A DNA stretch of 64,000 nt from Polyodon spathula (Eukaryota > Chordata > Actinopteri > Acipenseriformes > Polyodontidae), in NCBI RefSeq assembly GCF_017654505.1, contig NC_054537.1, positions 1,451,383-1,515,382 of the forward strand, written 5' to 3'. Numbering within the stretch: position 1 is the first letter of the stretch; every line of letters starts with the position of its first letter. The notes beneath the pieces were generated by a model that saw only the letters and a program-made list of their open reading frames with translations, did no database searches and was not told the DNA's origin. The translations under genes were made by a program, and so were the position numbers. Shown in pieces: positions 49,229 to 63,203 of the stretch.

Positions 49229-49281
49229 TGCCCTGTAACACCTGTGAGTCACCTTGGATAAAGGTGTCTGCCAAATAAAAG
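49229..49281 (+). mobile_element. SINE/LINE-type 3' tail
   Basis: CCTGTGAGTCACCTTGGATA then AAGGTGTCTGCCAAATAAA, the least decayed plus-strand copy of this tail in the window. Confidence 0.55.
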
Positions 49282-49555
49282 GCGGGTCATGCTGGAATCT
49301 AATTCGAAGAGCTCGATACAGCCATGGCCGTCCCTAGCTATGAGGACACCAAGGGCGTGTCCTCGCTTGTTTTTTTATTTATTTATTTATTTATTTATTG
49401 TTTCATCAATGCTGATGCTCATGTAAAAATTCTGGTAAAGTACAAGAGATTCCTTCATTTTCTCTGTTGGTCTGCCATGTAACATAGAATAGTAAATACC
49501 AAGCAATCATATAAATACTGTCAGCTATAGCTTGAAAACCTAAGTAAAACCTAAC

Positions 49556-49915
49556 CCTAAGCATGTTGAGTCCAGTCCAGTCCAGTCTGGGTCCTGCTGG
49601 AATCTAATTGTAATATCTTGATACAGCATGTTGAGTCCAGTCCAGTCCGAGTCCTGCTGGAATCTAATTGTAATATCTTGATACAGCATGTTGAGTCCAG
49701 TCCAGTCCAGTCTGGGTCCTGCTGGAATCTAATTGTAATATCTTGATACAGCATGTTGAGTCCAGTCCAGTCCGAGTCCTGCTGGAATCTAATTGTAATA
49801 TCTTGATACAGCATGTTGAGTCCAGTCCAGTCTGGGTCCTGCTGGAATCTAATTGTAATATCTTGATACAGCATGTTGAGTCCAGTCCAGTCCGGGTCCT
49901 GCTGGAATCTAATCC
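49556..49915. repeat. About 60-bp tandem array
   Basis: Six units contain GCATGTTGAGTCCAGTCCAG and GTCCTGCTGGAATCTAATTG, then TAATATCTTGATACA. Units differ by an extra CCAGT 5-mer. A single ancestral-looking unit (CATGCTGGAATCTAATTCGA) lies at 49289. Confidence 0.95.
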
Positions 49916-50759
49916 AGGACTTCAGGAGCAGGTTAGCAGACTGGCACGTGGTCTCATATGTGAGTCATAGGCTGAGCAGGGAGTAGATTTCTTAGTAGCC
50001 TAAAGATGAATTGATATCACTGGGTATTAAGATGCACTGAAAGTGTCTGGCTGGAACTAGTCTATATATAAGTTATGATATTTGCCCTTCAAATGAATGC
50101 AGTCTGTAACATGTGGTCTTTACAATGTTACATTGTATTAAAGATCATTGGGACTGAATTCATCAATACCGCGACTATGTATTCATGGTAATTGTATTGT
50201 TTGTTACTACTGAACTTCATATTTTTAAGCAAGATGCATCAGTTTTTTGTACTCACTTAACATTCACTGTTTTGCTTTTCTATGTCTTGTGATAATAGCA
50301 CACAGCAGTTTATCTGTAGTACTGTTTTACAAATATTTGCTTGAACTAACATACAAAAAAAAACTAAAAATAAGTGATTAATAAAAGGAGGGCCAGTAAT
50401 GATGGTACTGTAAAGCTAATTCCAGTGAAGAAAATGGATTTTACAATATAGGTCAGCACACAGAGTAGGATCTGGGACAGAATTACAAGATTGAGCTGTG
50501 CTCTCATCACACCAGACTGCAGCAACTCTGTACTGCTGACTGACCCTCCTCTCATCAGGAGACCTGAATTCAAAAGCACGAAACGATGTGGGGAATGAAG
50601 TGAAATCGATGGATACAGTCTTCAGTGAATCGTCTTTATCTGACACTTCATCTGAAGCTGTTTCCATTCACTTAGGCCTACAGTACATGCTTGCTGATGT
50701 TTTATCAGGAGAGGTTGTTAAAACTCTTCTCTACTTCTTAAATAGCATCGTAATAATCA

Positions 50760-50797
50760 GTGTAATCCTATATAGGCAATCCTATATAGGATTACAC
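50760..50797. other. Perfect 17-bp hairpin
   Basis: GTGTAATCCTATATAGG, a CAAT loop, then the exact reverse complement CCTATATAGGATTACAC. The right half plus ACAGCTG recurs in decayed form at about 50875-50905. The function is unknown; it could be a MITE end or an extrusion-prone palindrome. Confidence 0.85.
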
Positions 50798-52548
50798 AGC
50801 TGTATTATTGGATTTGAGCAATACCTGTATGACTGAACAGCCTTGTGATAATCTGCGTGTAGTGCATTAGCCCTAGGCAATCTTATATAGGATTTCACAG
50901 CTGCATACTTGCTAACATTTGGAAACTGTTCAGTGGGATTCTCATCTCTGGGGGGCGGGAGGCGGGGGGAGGGGGGGAGCGTGTGTGTGTGTGTGTGTGT
51001 GTGATATGCATCATACACATGGGAAGAGTCATAACAAAAAACACTCATTATCATATAATAGATGTATCCCCCCCAATTCAACACGACACGACCATCATGA
51101 CAGTAAAAATAGACATAATGAAGTGTTCTTCCCTTTGTATAAGTGAGTGATCAGCAGATGTGTCAGCCACACCAAGAGCACAGCGTGTGGTTTTCACTAA
51201 CTCTACTGTGCAGAATAAATGATTTTTTTTCTATTTGTAAATATCAGGACTTTCTTCCTATGCTTTGGGACGCGGGACATTTGCTAGGAAATCGGGACTG
51301 TCTCGACCATATAGGGGCTGTTGGCATGTGTGCAGCTGTATTGATTTGAACTAGGGATGTAAATCATTAAGAGTTTAAACGTTTAAACGTTAGTAAAGTG
51401 TCAAGCGTTTTTAATTTTGCTTAATCATTTAAATATGGCAAAATATGTGCACGTCAAATATGAACTGCTTTAGATGTGTAATGGCTGCAGTATGGGACAC
51501 TGACTTTAGGTTTAGGGTTTCAGTGTATTGGTTATTCATTGTTTTATTAACAACAATATGATAATCAATCCGATTGCAGTGTTCTGACAGGAACATTTGT
51601 TGGTACCTTTGTAAGGACAGTGCAAATAACAGCTACTCAATTTTTTTTATTTTTTATTATTACTTTCTACCTTTGTCACATGGCATGATTGTCATTGGAT
51701 ATTCACCTCCCAATGTCCAGCATGCTTTTGGTCATGTGACTAGTCTGCTTCTATGAAGCTGGATCTAGCATGGAGGAGGTGGGGCCCAGACATGCAAGAG
51801 AAATCTGTATCAACTACAGGAAATGTTACCAGTTTTTTCCCATTCTCAAACACTGTATGTGCAATTCATTAAAAAATGCATGAATAAAACACACACAGAA
51901 AACTAAACATCCACATACAGTACACGGAAATATTACAGTTTTTCCCAATTGTTTACACACGTTTGCTGAATCTTTGGCTCCTTTTCCCAAAACTCTAAAC
52001 ACAAAACACAAAACCACAAACACAAAATGCAAAACTCTACAAATCTCTAGCAAAAGCAAACACTGCATTCAAAACTGTTTTATCTCTTTCCAAAATGTTT
52101 TTTTGCATCAAAATGACACACACACACACACGCGCGCGTCATATGAATAGATCTGTCTACCAACCAACAACACACTGATGTGCTCAACACAAAATACTAC
52201 TATGAATATCCCATCAGTAGGTTTATGCCTTTTGCATTTTCGGTGCTACACTGTAGCCGGTTGTAAAAAATTGTCACAGTAATGTATACCTACTCAAATA
52301 TATATAAATAAACACACACAAATGCAATACAGTAACAAAAACATTGTCATTTATTTCCAAAATGCAGTATTTTTGAACACTTGTGTTTTGTATGTCACAC
52401 TTTCCATACCCAACAGGAGAAAACCAGGAAAAACATTCAGTAAGATAAAGGGTTTTCTGTATAAAAATAAAAACTGAAAGTGGCTCATTCTTTCAAAACT
52501 CTAAACACAAAAAGACAAAAACACATGCAAAATGTAAGACAAAAGAAA

Positions 52549-53206
52549 TTAGGCTGCATCCCGCCTCCTATTTTGATCTGGCCACAGCACCTCATCTACA
52601 TCACAAGCGATGTTGTCCCTGGCTAAACAGCGGGGAAAGAATCTTCTGGAGTGACGGATCCAGCCGCCGAAAGCCTCCACATCAACTTCACCACATGCAT
52701 CCTCCATTGCCTGGAGAAGAGGCATGCATGGGAGGGGATGGCAGTCATGCACCTTCCATCGCCTTGCCGAAAAAAACTCTTCAGTTGGGTGTAGGAATGG
52801 GGAATATGGTGGGAGGTATAGAACAATAAATTGTGGGTGGTCAATGAACCAGTTGCGGACCAGAGCAGCCCGGTGGAAACTCACGTTGTCCCAGATGACA
52901 ACATACCTGGGCTGCTCTGGTCCACCCGTCTGCTCGGCTGGAATCAGGATGCCATGTAGCGTGTCCAGGAATGTGATGAGAAGGGTGGTGTTGTAGGGAC
53001 CAAGGTTGGTATGGTGATGGAGGATGCCTTGCTGGCTAATGGCTGCGCACATGGTGATATTCCCTCCACGCTGTCCAGGGACATTCACAATGGCACGGTG
53101 GCCAATAATGTTCCGTCCCCGTCCCCTTCTTTTGGCTAGGTTGAAGCCAGCCTCATCAATGTAAATATAAACGTGCTGAATTGCAGATGCATCCAGCTCC
53201 AAGACT
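52549..53206 (-). CDS. Transposase, catalytic exon (DDE)
   Basis: The last and catalytic block of the transposase of the element at 51936-54423. From LELDASAIQH it gives YIDEAGFNL (first Asp), a glycine/arginine-rich loop, VVIWDNVSFHRA (second Asp) and YSPFLHPTEEFFSARRWK (Glu). The spacing from WD to the two possible glutamates is 35 or 36 residues, so it is DD35E or DD36E, not DD34E. It ends DQNRRRDAA before a stop. The 217-codon frame is intact. The acceptor is TCTGTTTCAG, but joining it to the donor at 53342 leaves the frame one base off in my reading. Confidence 0.85.
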
Positions 53207-53342
53207 CTGAAACAGACAACAAGACAATATGTGAAATAGACCTAGAGCAGTCAATATGGTGAGGCACAATACACTGGATTACAGTACTGTAATGTGTCTA
53301 TACAGTGCTGATATGATAGTAAATTCATAGTATAGTACTTAC

Positions 53343-53625
53343 TTGCACATATTCATAGCGCTGTTCTTTATCTCTCTCTGAGTTTCACTCAAATAGCACC
53401 CTGTAGACCTGTTTCATCTGGATTCGGTTGCGTTGTAATACACGGTCCAATGTAGACAAGCCCACTTGGTGAATTTTATTGAATATTGTGTTGTCTGCAA
53501 TTATGTGGTTCTGGATTTCTCGTAGTCTAATGGTATTGTTTGCCATCACCATGTTCACAATAGCAGTCTCCTGTTCTGGTATGAACAGCCGATGTCTTCC
53601 ACCATGTCCTGGCCATCTCTTAGTT
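53343..53625 (-). pseudogene. Transposase, middle exon with a stop
   Basis: The acceptor TTCTGCAG and donor GTAAGT are consensus. It joins the first exon in phase, giving RNENQ/TKRWPG, and continues RHRLFIPEQETAIVNMVMAN and TLDRVLQRNRIQMKQVYRV, the linker and second DNA-binding part. A TGA at 53385-53387 interrupts LFE/NSERDKEQRYEYVQ. A CGA-to-TGA change at a CpG would explain it. This stop makes the copy non-functional unless read through. Confidence 0.8.
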
Positions 53626-53818
53626 CTGCAGAAGATCCACAAATATGATATGATTGGTTACAGTAAGCTAAAATAATCTATTTTCTTTCAATATGAATTG
53701 ACATTACTGTAACATTGACCAACAATCACTGAGTAACATAGGCCTACTGATATGTCGGACTGCAGTATACTACAGTATACATACATAAAGAGCATAGTGT
53801 AGATGGTAGGTAACTTAC

Positions 53819-54048
53819 TGGTTCTCATTTCTGAATGTACGGATGATAGATCCAACCGTGTAGCGGCTCAGGTTGGGCTGAACTCTCTGCCCAGCCTCCC
53901 TCATACTCAATCCATGGTTGAGCACATGGTCAACCAATGTGGCCCTGATCTCATCTGAGACAACTGTCCTTCCTCGTCCTCGTCCTCCTCTTTTTCCTCT
54001 TACTCTCACTCCTTGACCTCTAGCTCTTGCTTCACCATTGACTTCCAT
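53819..54048 (-). CDS. Transposase, first exon (DNA-binding)
   Basis: Starts at an ATG (MEVNGEARARGQGV), has a basic RGKRGGRGRGR stretch, then a helix-turn-helix-like segment (LVDHVLNHGLSMREAGQRVQ, VGSIIRTFRNEN). The donor GTAAGT lies just inside the last codon before an in-frame TAA, so splicing to the middle exon is needed to go on. The basic stretch could act as a nuclear import signal. Confidence 0.8.
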
Positions 54049-56383
54049 TTTCCTCCAAAACAGGAGAGCTTATCTGTGGCCTTTTCTAGTGCTAAAGCTC
54101 TGATTTCTAAGTGAACAATTCAGCAACTAGTGTTTACACCTGTGAGGAGTGGGTGTTGCCAGTTGGTGTATAGAGCTTGGCATTGTGATTGGCGTTGCTT
54201 TCCAAAGGGACTACAGAGACTTTAATTTTGAATGTTGTGCCTAATGTAGAGAACTGTGTAGTGTTTTGCAAAAAGTGTGATATAGAATTGGAAACTGAGT
54301 GTAAAGCAGGAATTGTGCTTGCAATTTTGCAGACTTGGTTTAGGGATTTGGTACATGAGTTTTAGGTTTCGGTGATTGCATTTCAAGTTCCAATTTTAGT
54401 GTGTAAACAATTGGGATAAACTGTAAAAAAAAAACTAAAAATAATAAGGTCACGTTATCAAAAAAAAAAAAAAAGTTTGCTTTGCTGAAATTTCAGGTAT
54501 TTCCTGTCAGTTGTTTTGATAAAGACCACATAAATATCTTAGCCATGTGCACGCAGCCCCTGAGCCAGGATGGAGGTGTTCCAGGATAAAGCTGCCACAT
54601 GGCAAGTTAGCTGATAAAGATATACAGAGTTCTATTTCACTGATGTTTACAACACGGTGAACACTGCTTTGTACACATTCTCTGTTGAGGTTATTTTTAA
54701 GCCAGTGCTGATGGTAAACGCCACTGGTATGTGCAACCCTAGCAGGCTTCACTGAACACTGAGCATTGTAGCATCTAGTGATGGCAAGCATCTCTGAGGC
54801 GCACACATGGAGTGTGGGCCATGTGGATGTGGTGTAAAGCAATAAGGGGAAATGAGTAATAATGGAAAGTAATACTGGAGCTGATATGCTGTAGGAATTC
54901 TGGCTTTGAAGCCATGGCTTTAAAACAGTCAAACAGCAGCACCTAGAGAAAAAATACATGCATTCATTTGCGTGTTAACTTTCGGAACTTTCTAGAGCTG
55001 TTTATGAGCTACATTGAGAGATGTATTCATTTACTGTAACTGTTAATATCACCCACCCCACCTCTGTTTTAAACGCTCACTCGTATTGTTTTGTGCAGTC
55101 AGTGTTGTCCTATGTAACTACTTTTCATTTTGAGGAATTGTTTAGTTTAGTTTTTTTAAATAGTGTTATGGTGTGTTTATAGCTCCTGTAGGAAATATAA
55201 AAAAATTGTCCCAGTAAAGGTTCCCCAGCAGAACTCTAAAGATTTTGACCTTGAAAGCAAGAATTTGTTGGGTTGGGTCCCTCAGTGCATTGACCTTGGT
55301 GTGACAGCGTTAATTATGCAGTAATCCCATCCTGTGCAGTCACCTTTCCGGGAGCTACAGAGAAAACAAATCTCAAATTCGCATTGCTGAGGCTTTTCGT
55401 TTTACGCACCGGAAACCACACAGGCATGGCATCTGTCCGTGGCCTGAGGAAAAGTCAGTGGGAGTCGGGAACAACTGAACAGGATGAGGTGGGCTCAGGC
55501 TCCACACAGTAAAGCCCAGTGCAGTTTATTTTTGGAAGACTCTGTTTGCGGCGTTCATACCTGAGGGGTTGTGAGTGACAAGAGGTCTCCTTGGGATCCT
55601 TGAGTCCTCCAACAGAGACCTTCTATGGCAATAGTTTTTGTGGTCTCCTGGCAGTTTTGTCACGGCACATGGTGTGACTTGCACACATAGAGAGGCAGCC
55701 CGTGCCTCAGAGTAGATTGCCAGCAGGAAGCAATGGATATATGCTAAATATATGGGCTTCTGGGGAAGCATGATGTCACTTTGAGGCTCTATGAGATTCT
55801 CACAGGATACAATTGATTTACATCAGCTGATCATTTTTTTTTTGCCTGGTACACAGAACAAGGTTATTGTGTTGCAGTTTGTATACAGTTTGTATGTTTG
55901 CTGAAAATTAACCAAAGCGATGGTTCTGGCAGGCAACTCACTTTAACCTTGGATAAACATCAAACATATCTTAGGCGCTTCTAATACCAGAACTAATACC
56001 ACCTGACTGAAATAAAAGGGAGCCATTCTGTGTTAAATTAACCAAATTCAACAGGTCTCCCCACTTGACCCTTTCATATGTACACAAAACGTTCTTCCTT
56101 ACTTCAAAGTAAAAAGTGTCCTATAATGTACATGACTGAAAATACATTTCCAACCTTGCTAGCCCCCCGATATTGCAAGTGACACAGACGTCAAAGCACC
56201 TGGTAATGAGCAGCGGTCATTGCACAGAGCAACAGAACACCCTGTGTTAGGGAAGTGTTACTGCTCACAGTGCAATGATGCAATAAACAGTTTACGAATG
56301 TTCATATTGACATAAGGTGAGCTGCTACGGCAATGACCCACTTGGCCTTAGGCTTATAATGGTGACTGATATGAAAGAAAGTA

Positions 56384-56809
56384 TGAGAATAATTATGAGA
56401 AATAATTAACCACAGTAAGCTTGTAAACTATAGTAGTTAGTGGTTGGTTGCACCTGGGTGGAGTACAGCTGAATAACACATTTTACTGTTGACATCTATA
56501 ACTAGTAAGACAGCATAAACAACCTGTAGTCGCATAGGCTGTGAGCTACCAGAGTATAAATACAAGGCCCAGAGGAGCTCCCAATACCTCCAGATCATCT
56601 GGATCATTGGGGTAGCGTCTGAAGCTGTCTCTCCAGGGGTTGAGGTAATCTGATCATTTCTTTTTATCATCTCTCTTAATACTTCTGGCACGTATTGTAT
56701 TCAGACAATAATCTTCAATGTAGAATGTAATGTGGGTATTTGAAACTAATAAATGGTAAACACTGTTAAGATTTCAAGGATGGTCTGGCCTCATCCTTAT
56801 AGCATAACA
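56384..56809 (+). mobile_element. Candidate solo LTR
   Basis: A 426-bp unit running TGAGAATAATT to AGCATAACA, flanked by AAGTA on both sides (56379-56383, 56810-56814). A TATA box (TATAAATAC, 56555) is followed about 190 bp later by AATAAA (56748), the order expected in an LTR. No retroviral coding sequence adjoins it. The ends were chosen with the flanks in mind, so this is weaker than the LTR at 26687. Confidence 0.55.
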
Positions 56810-57760
56810 AAGTAACTGATTCTGTGTTTACCTTAATGTACATGTACCAGCAAACACCGTCCATATTGTATATATGAATTTATTTACAAAAAACTAAATA
56901 ATAAGTAGATAACACCAATCTATTGGGAACCAAATGAATTGAAAGTACTGTAGATCAACCCAGTTAAGCTTTAGTGCAAGACTTTACTCAAAGTAACAGT
57001 AGAGTTCTCTTGGCCTGATTAGTAGGCTTGTCTGTTTGAAAGGATGAGTCACATTTTAAGAGTGTAACAGCAAAGAGCCATCCAGAGCAGTGTCTGTGGG
57101 CTAATTAGTAGTTTGCAAAACAAATGGTTATTATGGGTTGTTATCCTTCAACGTCTATCAATAATGGGTACTAGACTATATATATCTTTAAACTGCATCC
57201 ATGTGACCCCCCCCCCCCAAACACCTCTTTCCAATTGATCCAGTTGAATTGTGAAACAGAATTTACTGAACTGGTCTAAGAGGAGCTTTTGAAAGAGTCT
57301 TTAACCCTTCATTGAGACCTTACCCCGTCACGTTTTAACCTGAACCATGGAGAGTTGAGTCTAACCCTTCCTTCAGACCTTACCCCATCACGGTTTAATC
57401 TGAACCATGAAGAGAGTTGAGTCTAACCCTTCGTTCAGACCTTACCCCATCACATTTTAATCTGAACCATGAAGAGAGTTGAGTCTAACCCTTCGTTCAG
57501 ACCTTACCCCATCACGTTTTAATCTGAACCATGAAGAGAGTTGAGTCTAACCCTTCGTTCAGACCTTAACCCATCACGTTTTAATTTGAACCATGAAGAG
57601 TGTTGAGTCTAACCCTTCGTTCAGACCTTACCCCATCACGTTTTAATCTGAACCATGAAGAGAGTTGAGTCTAACCCTTCCTTCATACCTTACCCCATCA
57701 CGTTTTAATCTGAACCATGAAGAGAGTTGAGTCTAACCCTTCATTCAGACCTTACCCCAG

Positions 57761-57853
57761 CTTTACACATTATAATGCTGTGTAAGAACACATGTATTTC
57801 CTAAATGACTACTTTACACAGTAATTGGAGATGCTTACTGTAAAGTGTTGCCC
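57761..57853. mobile_element. Telomere-core MITE arm, copy within duplication
   Basis: A decayed right arm: ACATTATAATGCTGTGTAAG, ACACATGTATTTCCTAAATG, ending TACTGTAAAGTGTTGCC. The second copy at 58556-58648 arose by the 795-bp duplication and not by transposition. Confidence 0.6.
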
Positions 57854-58065
57854 TTATTACTGTGCAGTAGGGTTATCCTGCTTTGGCACCCTGTTAATAT
57901 TGCTCTGAGAAAATATATGCAGAAGATGTAGGCTCCAGGGCTGTGGTAAGAGGTTATTGGAGTGGGTGTGGAATGAGACTGAAGCCTGTTCTGTTATGTC
58001 TGGTGCAGATAAGGACATGTTGGAAGGGTTATGTGATAGCCCTGAACAGTATAAGTAGAACGGCA

Positions 58066-58095
58066 TTTGGCAGATGCCTTTATCCAAAGAACTTA
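58066..58095 (-). mobile_element. SINE/LINE-type 3' tail, first duplicate copy
   Basis: On minus it reads GTAAGTTCTTTGGATAAAGG then CATCTGCCAAAT. The fuller copy at 58878-58915 keeps the TCACTTTGG form. Both belong to the duplicated 795-bp segment. Confidence 0.5.
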
Positions 58096-58555
58096 CATGA
58101 AGAGTGTTGAGTCTAACCCTTCGTTCAGACCTTACCCCATCACGTTTTAATCTGAACCATGAAGAGAGTTGAGTCTAACCCTTCTTCTTCAGACCTTACC
58201 CCATTGCCTTTTAAGCCTCTGAACCATGAAGAGAGTTGAGTCTAACCCTTCATTCAGACCTTACCCCATCACGTTTTAATCTGAACCATGAAGAGAGTTG
58301 AGTCTAACCCTTCCATTCAGACCTTCCCAGCCACCGAGCATCTTGTTAGCCTTTCCTTTATATCCCAACCATGTTTTAATCTGAACCATGAAGAGTGTTG
58401 AGTCTAACCCTTCGTTCAGACCTTACCCCATCACGTTTTAATCTGAACCATGAAGAGAGTTGAGTCTAACCCTTCCTTCATACCTTACCCCATCACGTTT
58501 TAATCTGAACCATGAAGAGAGTTGAGTCTAACCCTTCATTCAGACCTTACCCCAG

Positions 58556-58648
58556 CTTTACACATTATAATGCTGTGTAAGAACACATGTATTTCCTAAA
58601 TGACTACTTTACACAGTAATTGGAGATGCTTACTGTAAAGTGTTGCCC
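58556..58648. mobile_element. Telomere-core MITE arm, duplicate
   Basis: Sequence-identical, as far as read, to 57761-57853. It is part of the 795-bp tandem duplication. Confidence 0.6.
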
Positions 58649-58877
58649 TTATTACTGTGCAGTAGGGTTATCCTGCTTTGGCACCCTGTTAATATTGCTC
58701 TGAGAAAATATATGCAGAAGATGTAGGCTCCAGGGCTGTGGTAAGAGGTTATTGGAGTGGGTGTGGAATGAGACTGAAGCCTGTTCTGTTATGTCTGGTG
58801 CAGATAAGGACATGTTGGAAGGGTTATGTGATAGCCCTGAACAGTATAAGTAGAACGGCATTTTACTCCACTCTACT

Positions 58878-58915
58878 TGGCAGATGCCTTTATCCAAAGT
58901 GAACTTACAGGTGTT
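58878..58915 (-). mobile_element. SINE/LINE-type 3' tail, second duplicate copy
   Basis: On minus it reads CTGTAAGTTCACTTTGGATA then AAGGCATCTGCCAAGT. It is followed on plus by ACTACATTCTGGGAATTGTA, another common vertebrate repeat word with partial self-complementarity. Confidence 0.5.
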
Positions 58916-59555
58916 GCAGGACAGTCCCTCGGGTTACGACTACATTCTGGGAATTGTAGTCCTGCAACCCCCTAGAACTACAATTTTTCTCCTTCTCTGC
59001 CACAATATATATATAGTTTTCATTGTTTTCACTGAAATTTGGAGGATGCACTGCCTCCCTTGCCTCCTCTGAGGAGCCTCCACTGGTATGTATGTATGTA
59101 TCTACTTACTGTATTTTTCAATCTGGTTTAGCGTCTTGGATGCAGGGTTTATAGATATATGAAAACATATATTCATGACATGAGTTTGGGAACAAAAAGT
59201 CCCCAAGTGGGTGATCCAGTTAAAGCGCTGCCACTGGGAGCACAGGAAGAGCAGGGATTGCTTCACCTCATAGCACAACAGCAAACCCTACTGGCCAGAT
59301 TCAGAGTGGATAGAAAACAAGGTAAACTCTGTTCTCCGGGATCAGTAGCCCGCCCTCCCGCCCACCTCTGCTCTGGATTACTCAGCGTAAAGGCGATTCT
59401 AGCTTTAGTCTTGTGAGAAAGAAGGATGCTCACACTCCCTCAGAACGTCTGTGCTGTGTGGGGACTCGCTGCAGTGAGGAGAAAAAACAGAAGAACATTC
59501 CAAGTTGGGGAAAAATAAATAAAAATAATAACTAGTCACTCTAAATTAAAAAAAA

Positions 59556-59690
59556 AAAAAAAAAAGTTTGGGAATGAGAAAAGACCATTCGACCCATCAA
59601 GGCTTGTCCCTTGTTAGCACACCCGTCTCCTGTACTGGGGGATCGCATACAAAAACACAGAATCTCGTCTTTTTTAAATGTTCCCAGTGT
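59556..59690 (-). mobile_element. LINE 3'-end fragment
   Basis: On minus it reads from AAGACGAGATTCTGTG to CAAGCCTTGATGGGTCGAAT, aligned by eye with the fragment at 1-190. A poly-A run on plus (59549-59566) precedes it. Confidence 0.55.
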
Positions 59691-59944
59691 TTTAGGATAT
59701 AGCTGATGTGTATGATTTGTTTATCTTTACTGAAATAAGTATTCTGAAAAGCTATTATATTTTCTACATGTCTATTAGCTGTCTAACAGGACTATCGCAT
59801 TTTTTTCAGCTGATGATACAATCAGAGGAGTTGCCTATCACACCGTGCGCGCGCCTGTCTCCACTGGTGTGAAAGTTAGTGTCGTAGCGAAAGTGCCATT
59901 TTATCATAGAACAAATTGCTTCACGTCCGGTGTGTGGAGACCTT

Positions 59945-60066
59945 TAGGGTTATCTCATGCAAAAAGATTTCCACATTAAGTGCACTGTAACTCTGCATAA
60001 TAACATTATAATGATGTGTAAGCACACATGCGTTTCCTAATTAGAGACACTTCATGTACAGTGTTA
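59945..60066. mobile_element. Telomere-core MITE, arm only
   Basis: Contains TTTAGGGTTATC (one telomere-like unit), CATGCAAAAAGATTTCCACA, TAATAACATTATAATGATGT and ends TTCATGTACAGTGTTAC. It is about 320 bp before the exon at 60387. Confidence 0.65.
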
Positions 60067-60386
60067 CTGTAATCAATATCTGTCTACAAAGCTGTCAGAA
60101 AGGGTAACTGATACAGTAAGTGGCTGTTGATAAGGAAATAGGTTTGGACATCTCCCTTGACCCTGGCTATGGGTTCAGAGAGTTTTGACAGTTATTGCCT
60201 TTTTTACACACTGAGGTGAAGCCTTGCCTCTGACATATAATGCAATTGGTTCACTTTATTTTTTTTCTAGTAGTAGTTCTAGATTTTCTAGTAGTAACTC
60301 AGACTTCACTTTTGTAGCCATGTGCAGCAGAGCCTGCACATGGCTTGTGTGCCACACGCCTCTGACTCTCCCCTGCTCTCACTCAG

Positions 60387-60510
60387 AAGCTGGATGAGAT
60401 CAGCCTATCTGAAGGCAGCACGGTGGACCTGAGGAAGCCTGGGGAGGACGAGGACGAGGAGTCAGAACTGAACGAGGAGGCCCTAGACCCAGAGGACTGC
60501 TTTTCCCAAA
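60387..60510 (+). CDS. scn5a: Nav alpha exon: distal DII-DIII linker
   Basis: A 124-nt exon that begins in phase 0 with KLDEISLSEGSTVDLRK, runs through an acidic stretch (GEDEDEESELNEEALDPEDC) and ends FSQ plus one base. Acceptor CCTGCTCTCACTCAG, donor GTAAGC. The KLD..S.SEGST.D pattern matches the start of the corresponding linker exon in other Nav channels, and the PEDCF end leads into the next exon. It is separated from the preceding exon by a 28.5-kb intron. I see no further linker exon in that intron, whereas mammalian SCN5A has one, to my knowledge. The linker is poorly conserved, so identification rests on the splice signals, phase and both ends. Confidence 0.9.

Positions 60511-63203
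<2,693 letters not shown>

Larger units (their letters stand above)
51936..54423 (-). mobile_element. IS630/Tc1-like transposon with split transposase
   Basis: 2488 bp flanked by TA (51934-51935, 54424-54425). The termini are CAGTTTTTCCCAATTGTTTA and, on minus, CAGTTTATCCCAATTGTTTA, both followed by CACAC. It encodes a transposase on minus in three exon-like blocks. It is the most complete transposon in the window. It lies in antisense to the host gene. Confidence 0.93.
57296..58555. repeat. About 62-bp array in two blocks, with 795-bp duplication
   Basis: Units with GAGAGTTGAGTCTAACCCTT, TCAGACCTTACCCCATCACG and TTTTAATCTGAACCATGAA occupy 57296-57760 and 58096-58555. The stretch from about 57585 to 58090, including a unique 330-bp part, is repeated at about 58380-58905 with an offset of 795 bp and almost no changes. 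The left copy lost 14 bp (TTACTCCACTCTAC). Confidence 0.93.
31922..60386 (+). other. 28.5-kb intron inside the DII-DIII linker
   Basis: No exon was recognised. Besides listed elements there are an AAAC repeat at 40433-40470, a CAAT run at 40656-40671 and a poly-C near 57208. A possible LTR-like end (ATAAAAACC at 40998, AATAAA at 41219, ending CCCTGCCACA at 41286) has no convincing start. Nothing specific is seen in 33090-33600, 33850-34765, 35460-36335, 36700-37785, 39670-40430, 43590-43960, 44060-46060, 46580-46885, 49920-50750, 50900-51930, 54430-56375, 56815-57290 and 58990-59550. Confidence 0.85.

Noticed and set aside
51350..51480. hAT-like terminus (CTAGGGATGTAAATC)
   Set aside because: Only one end-like motif was found, without a matching inverted partner or flanking duplication.
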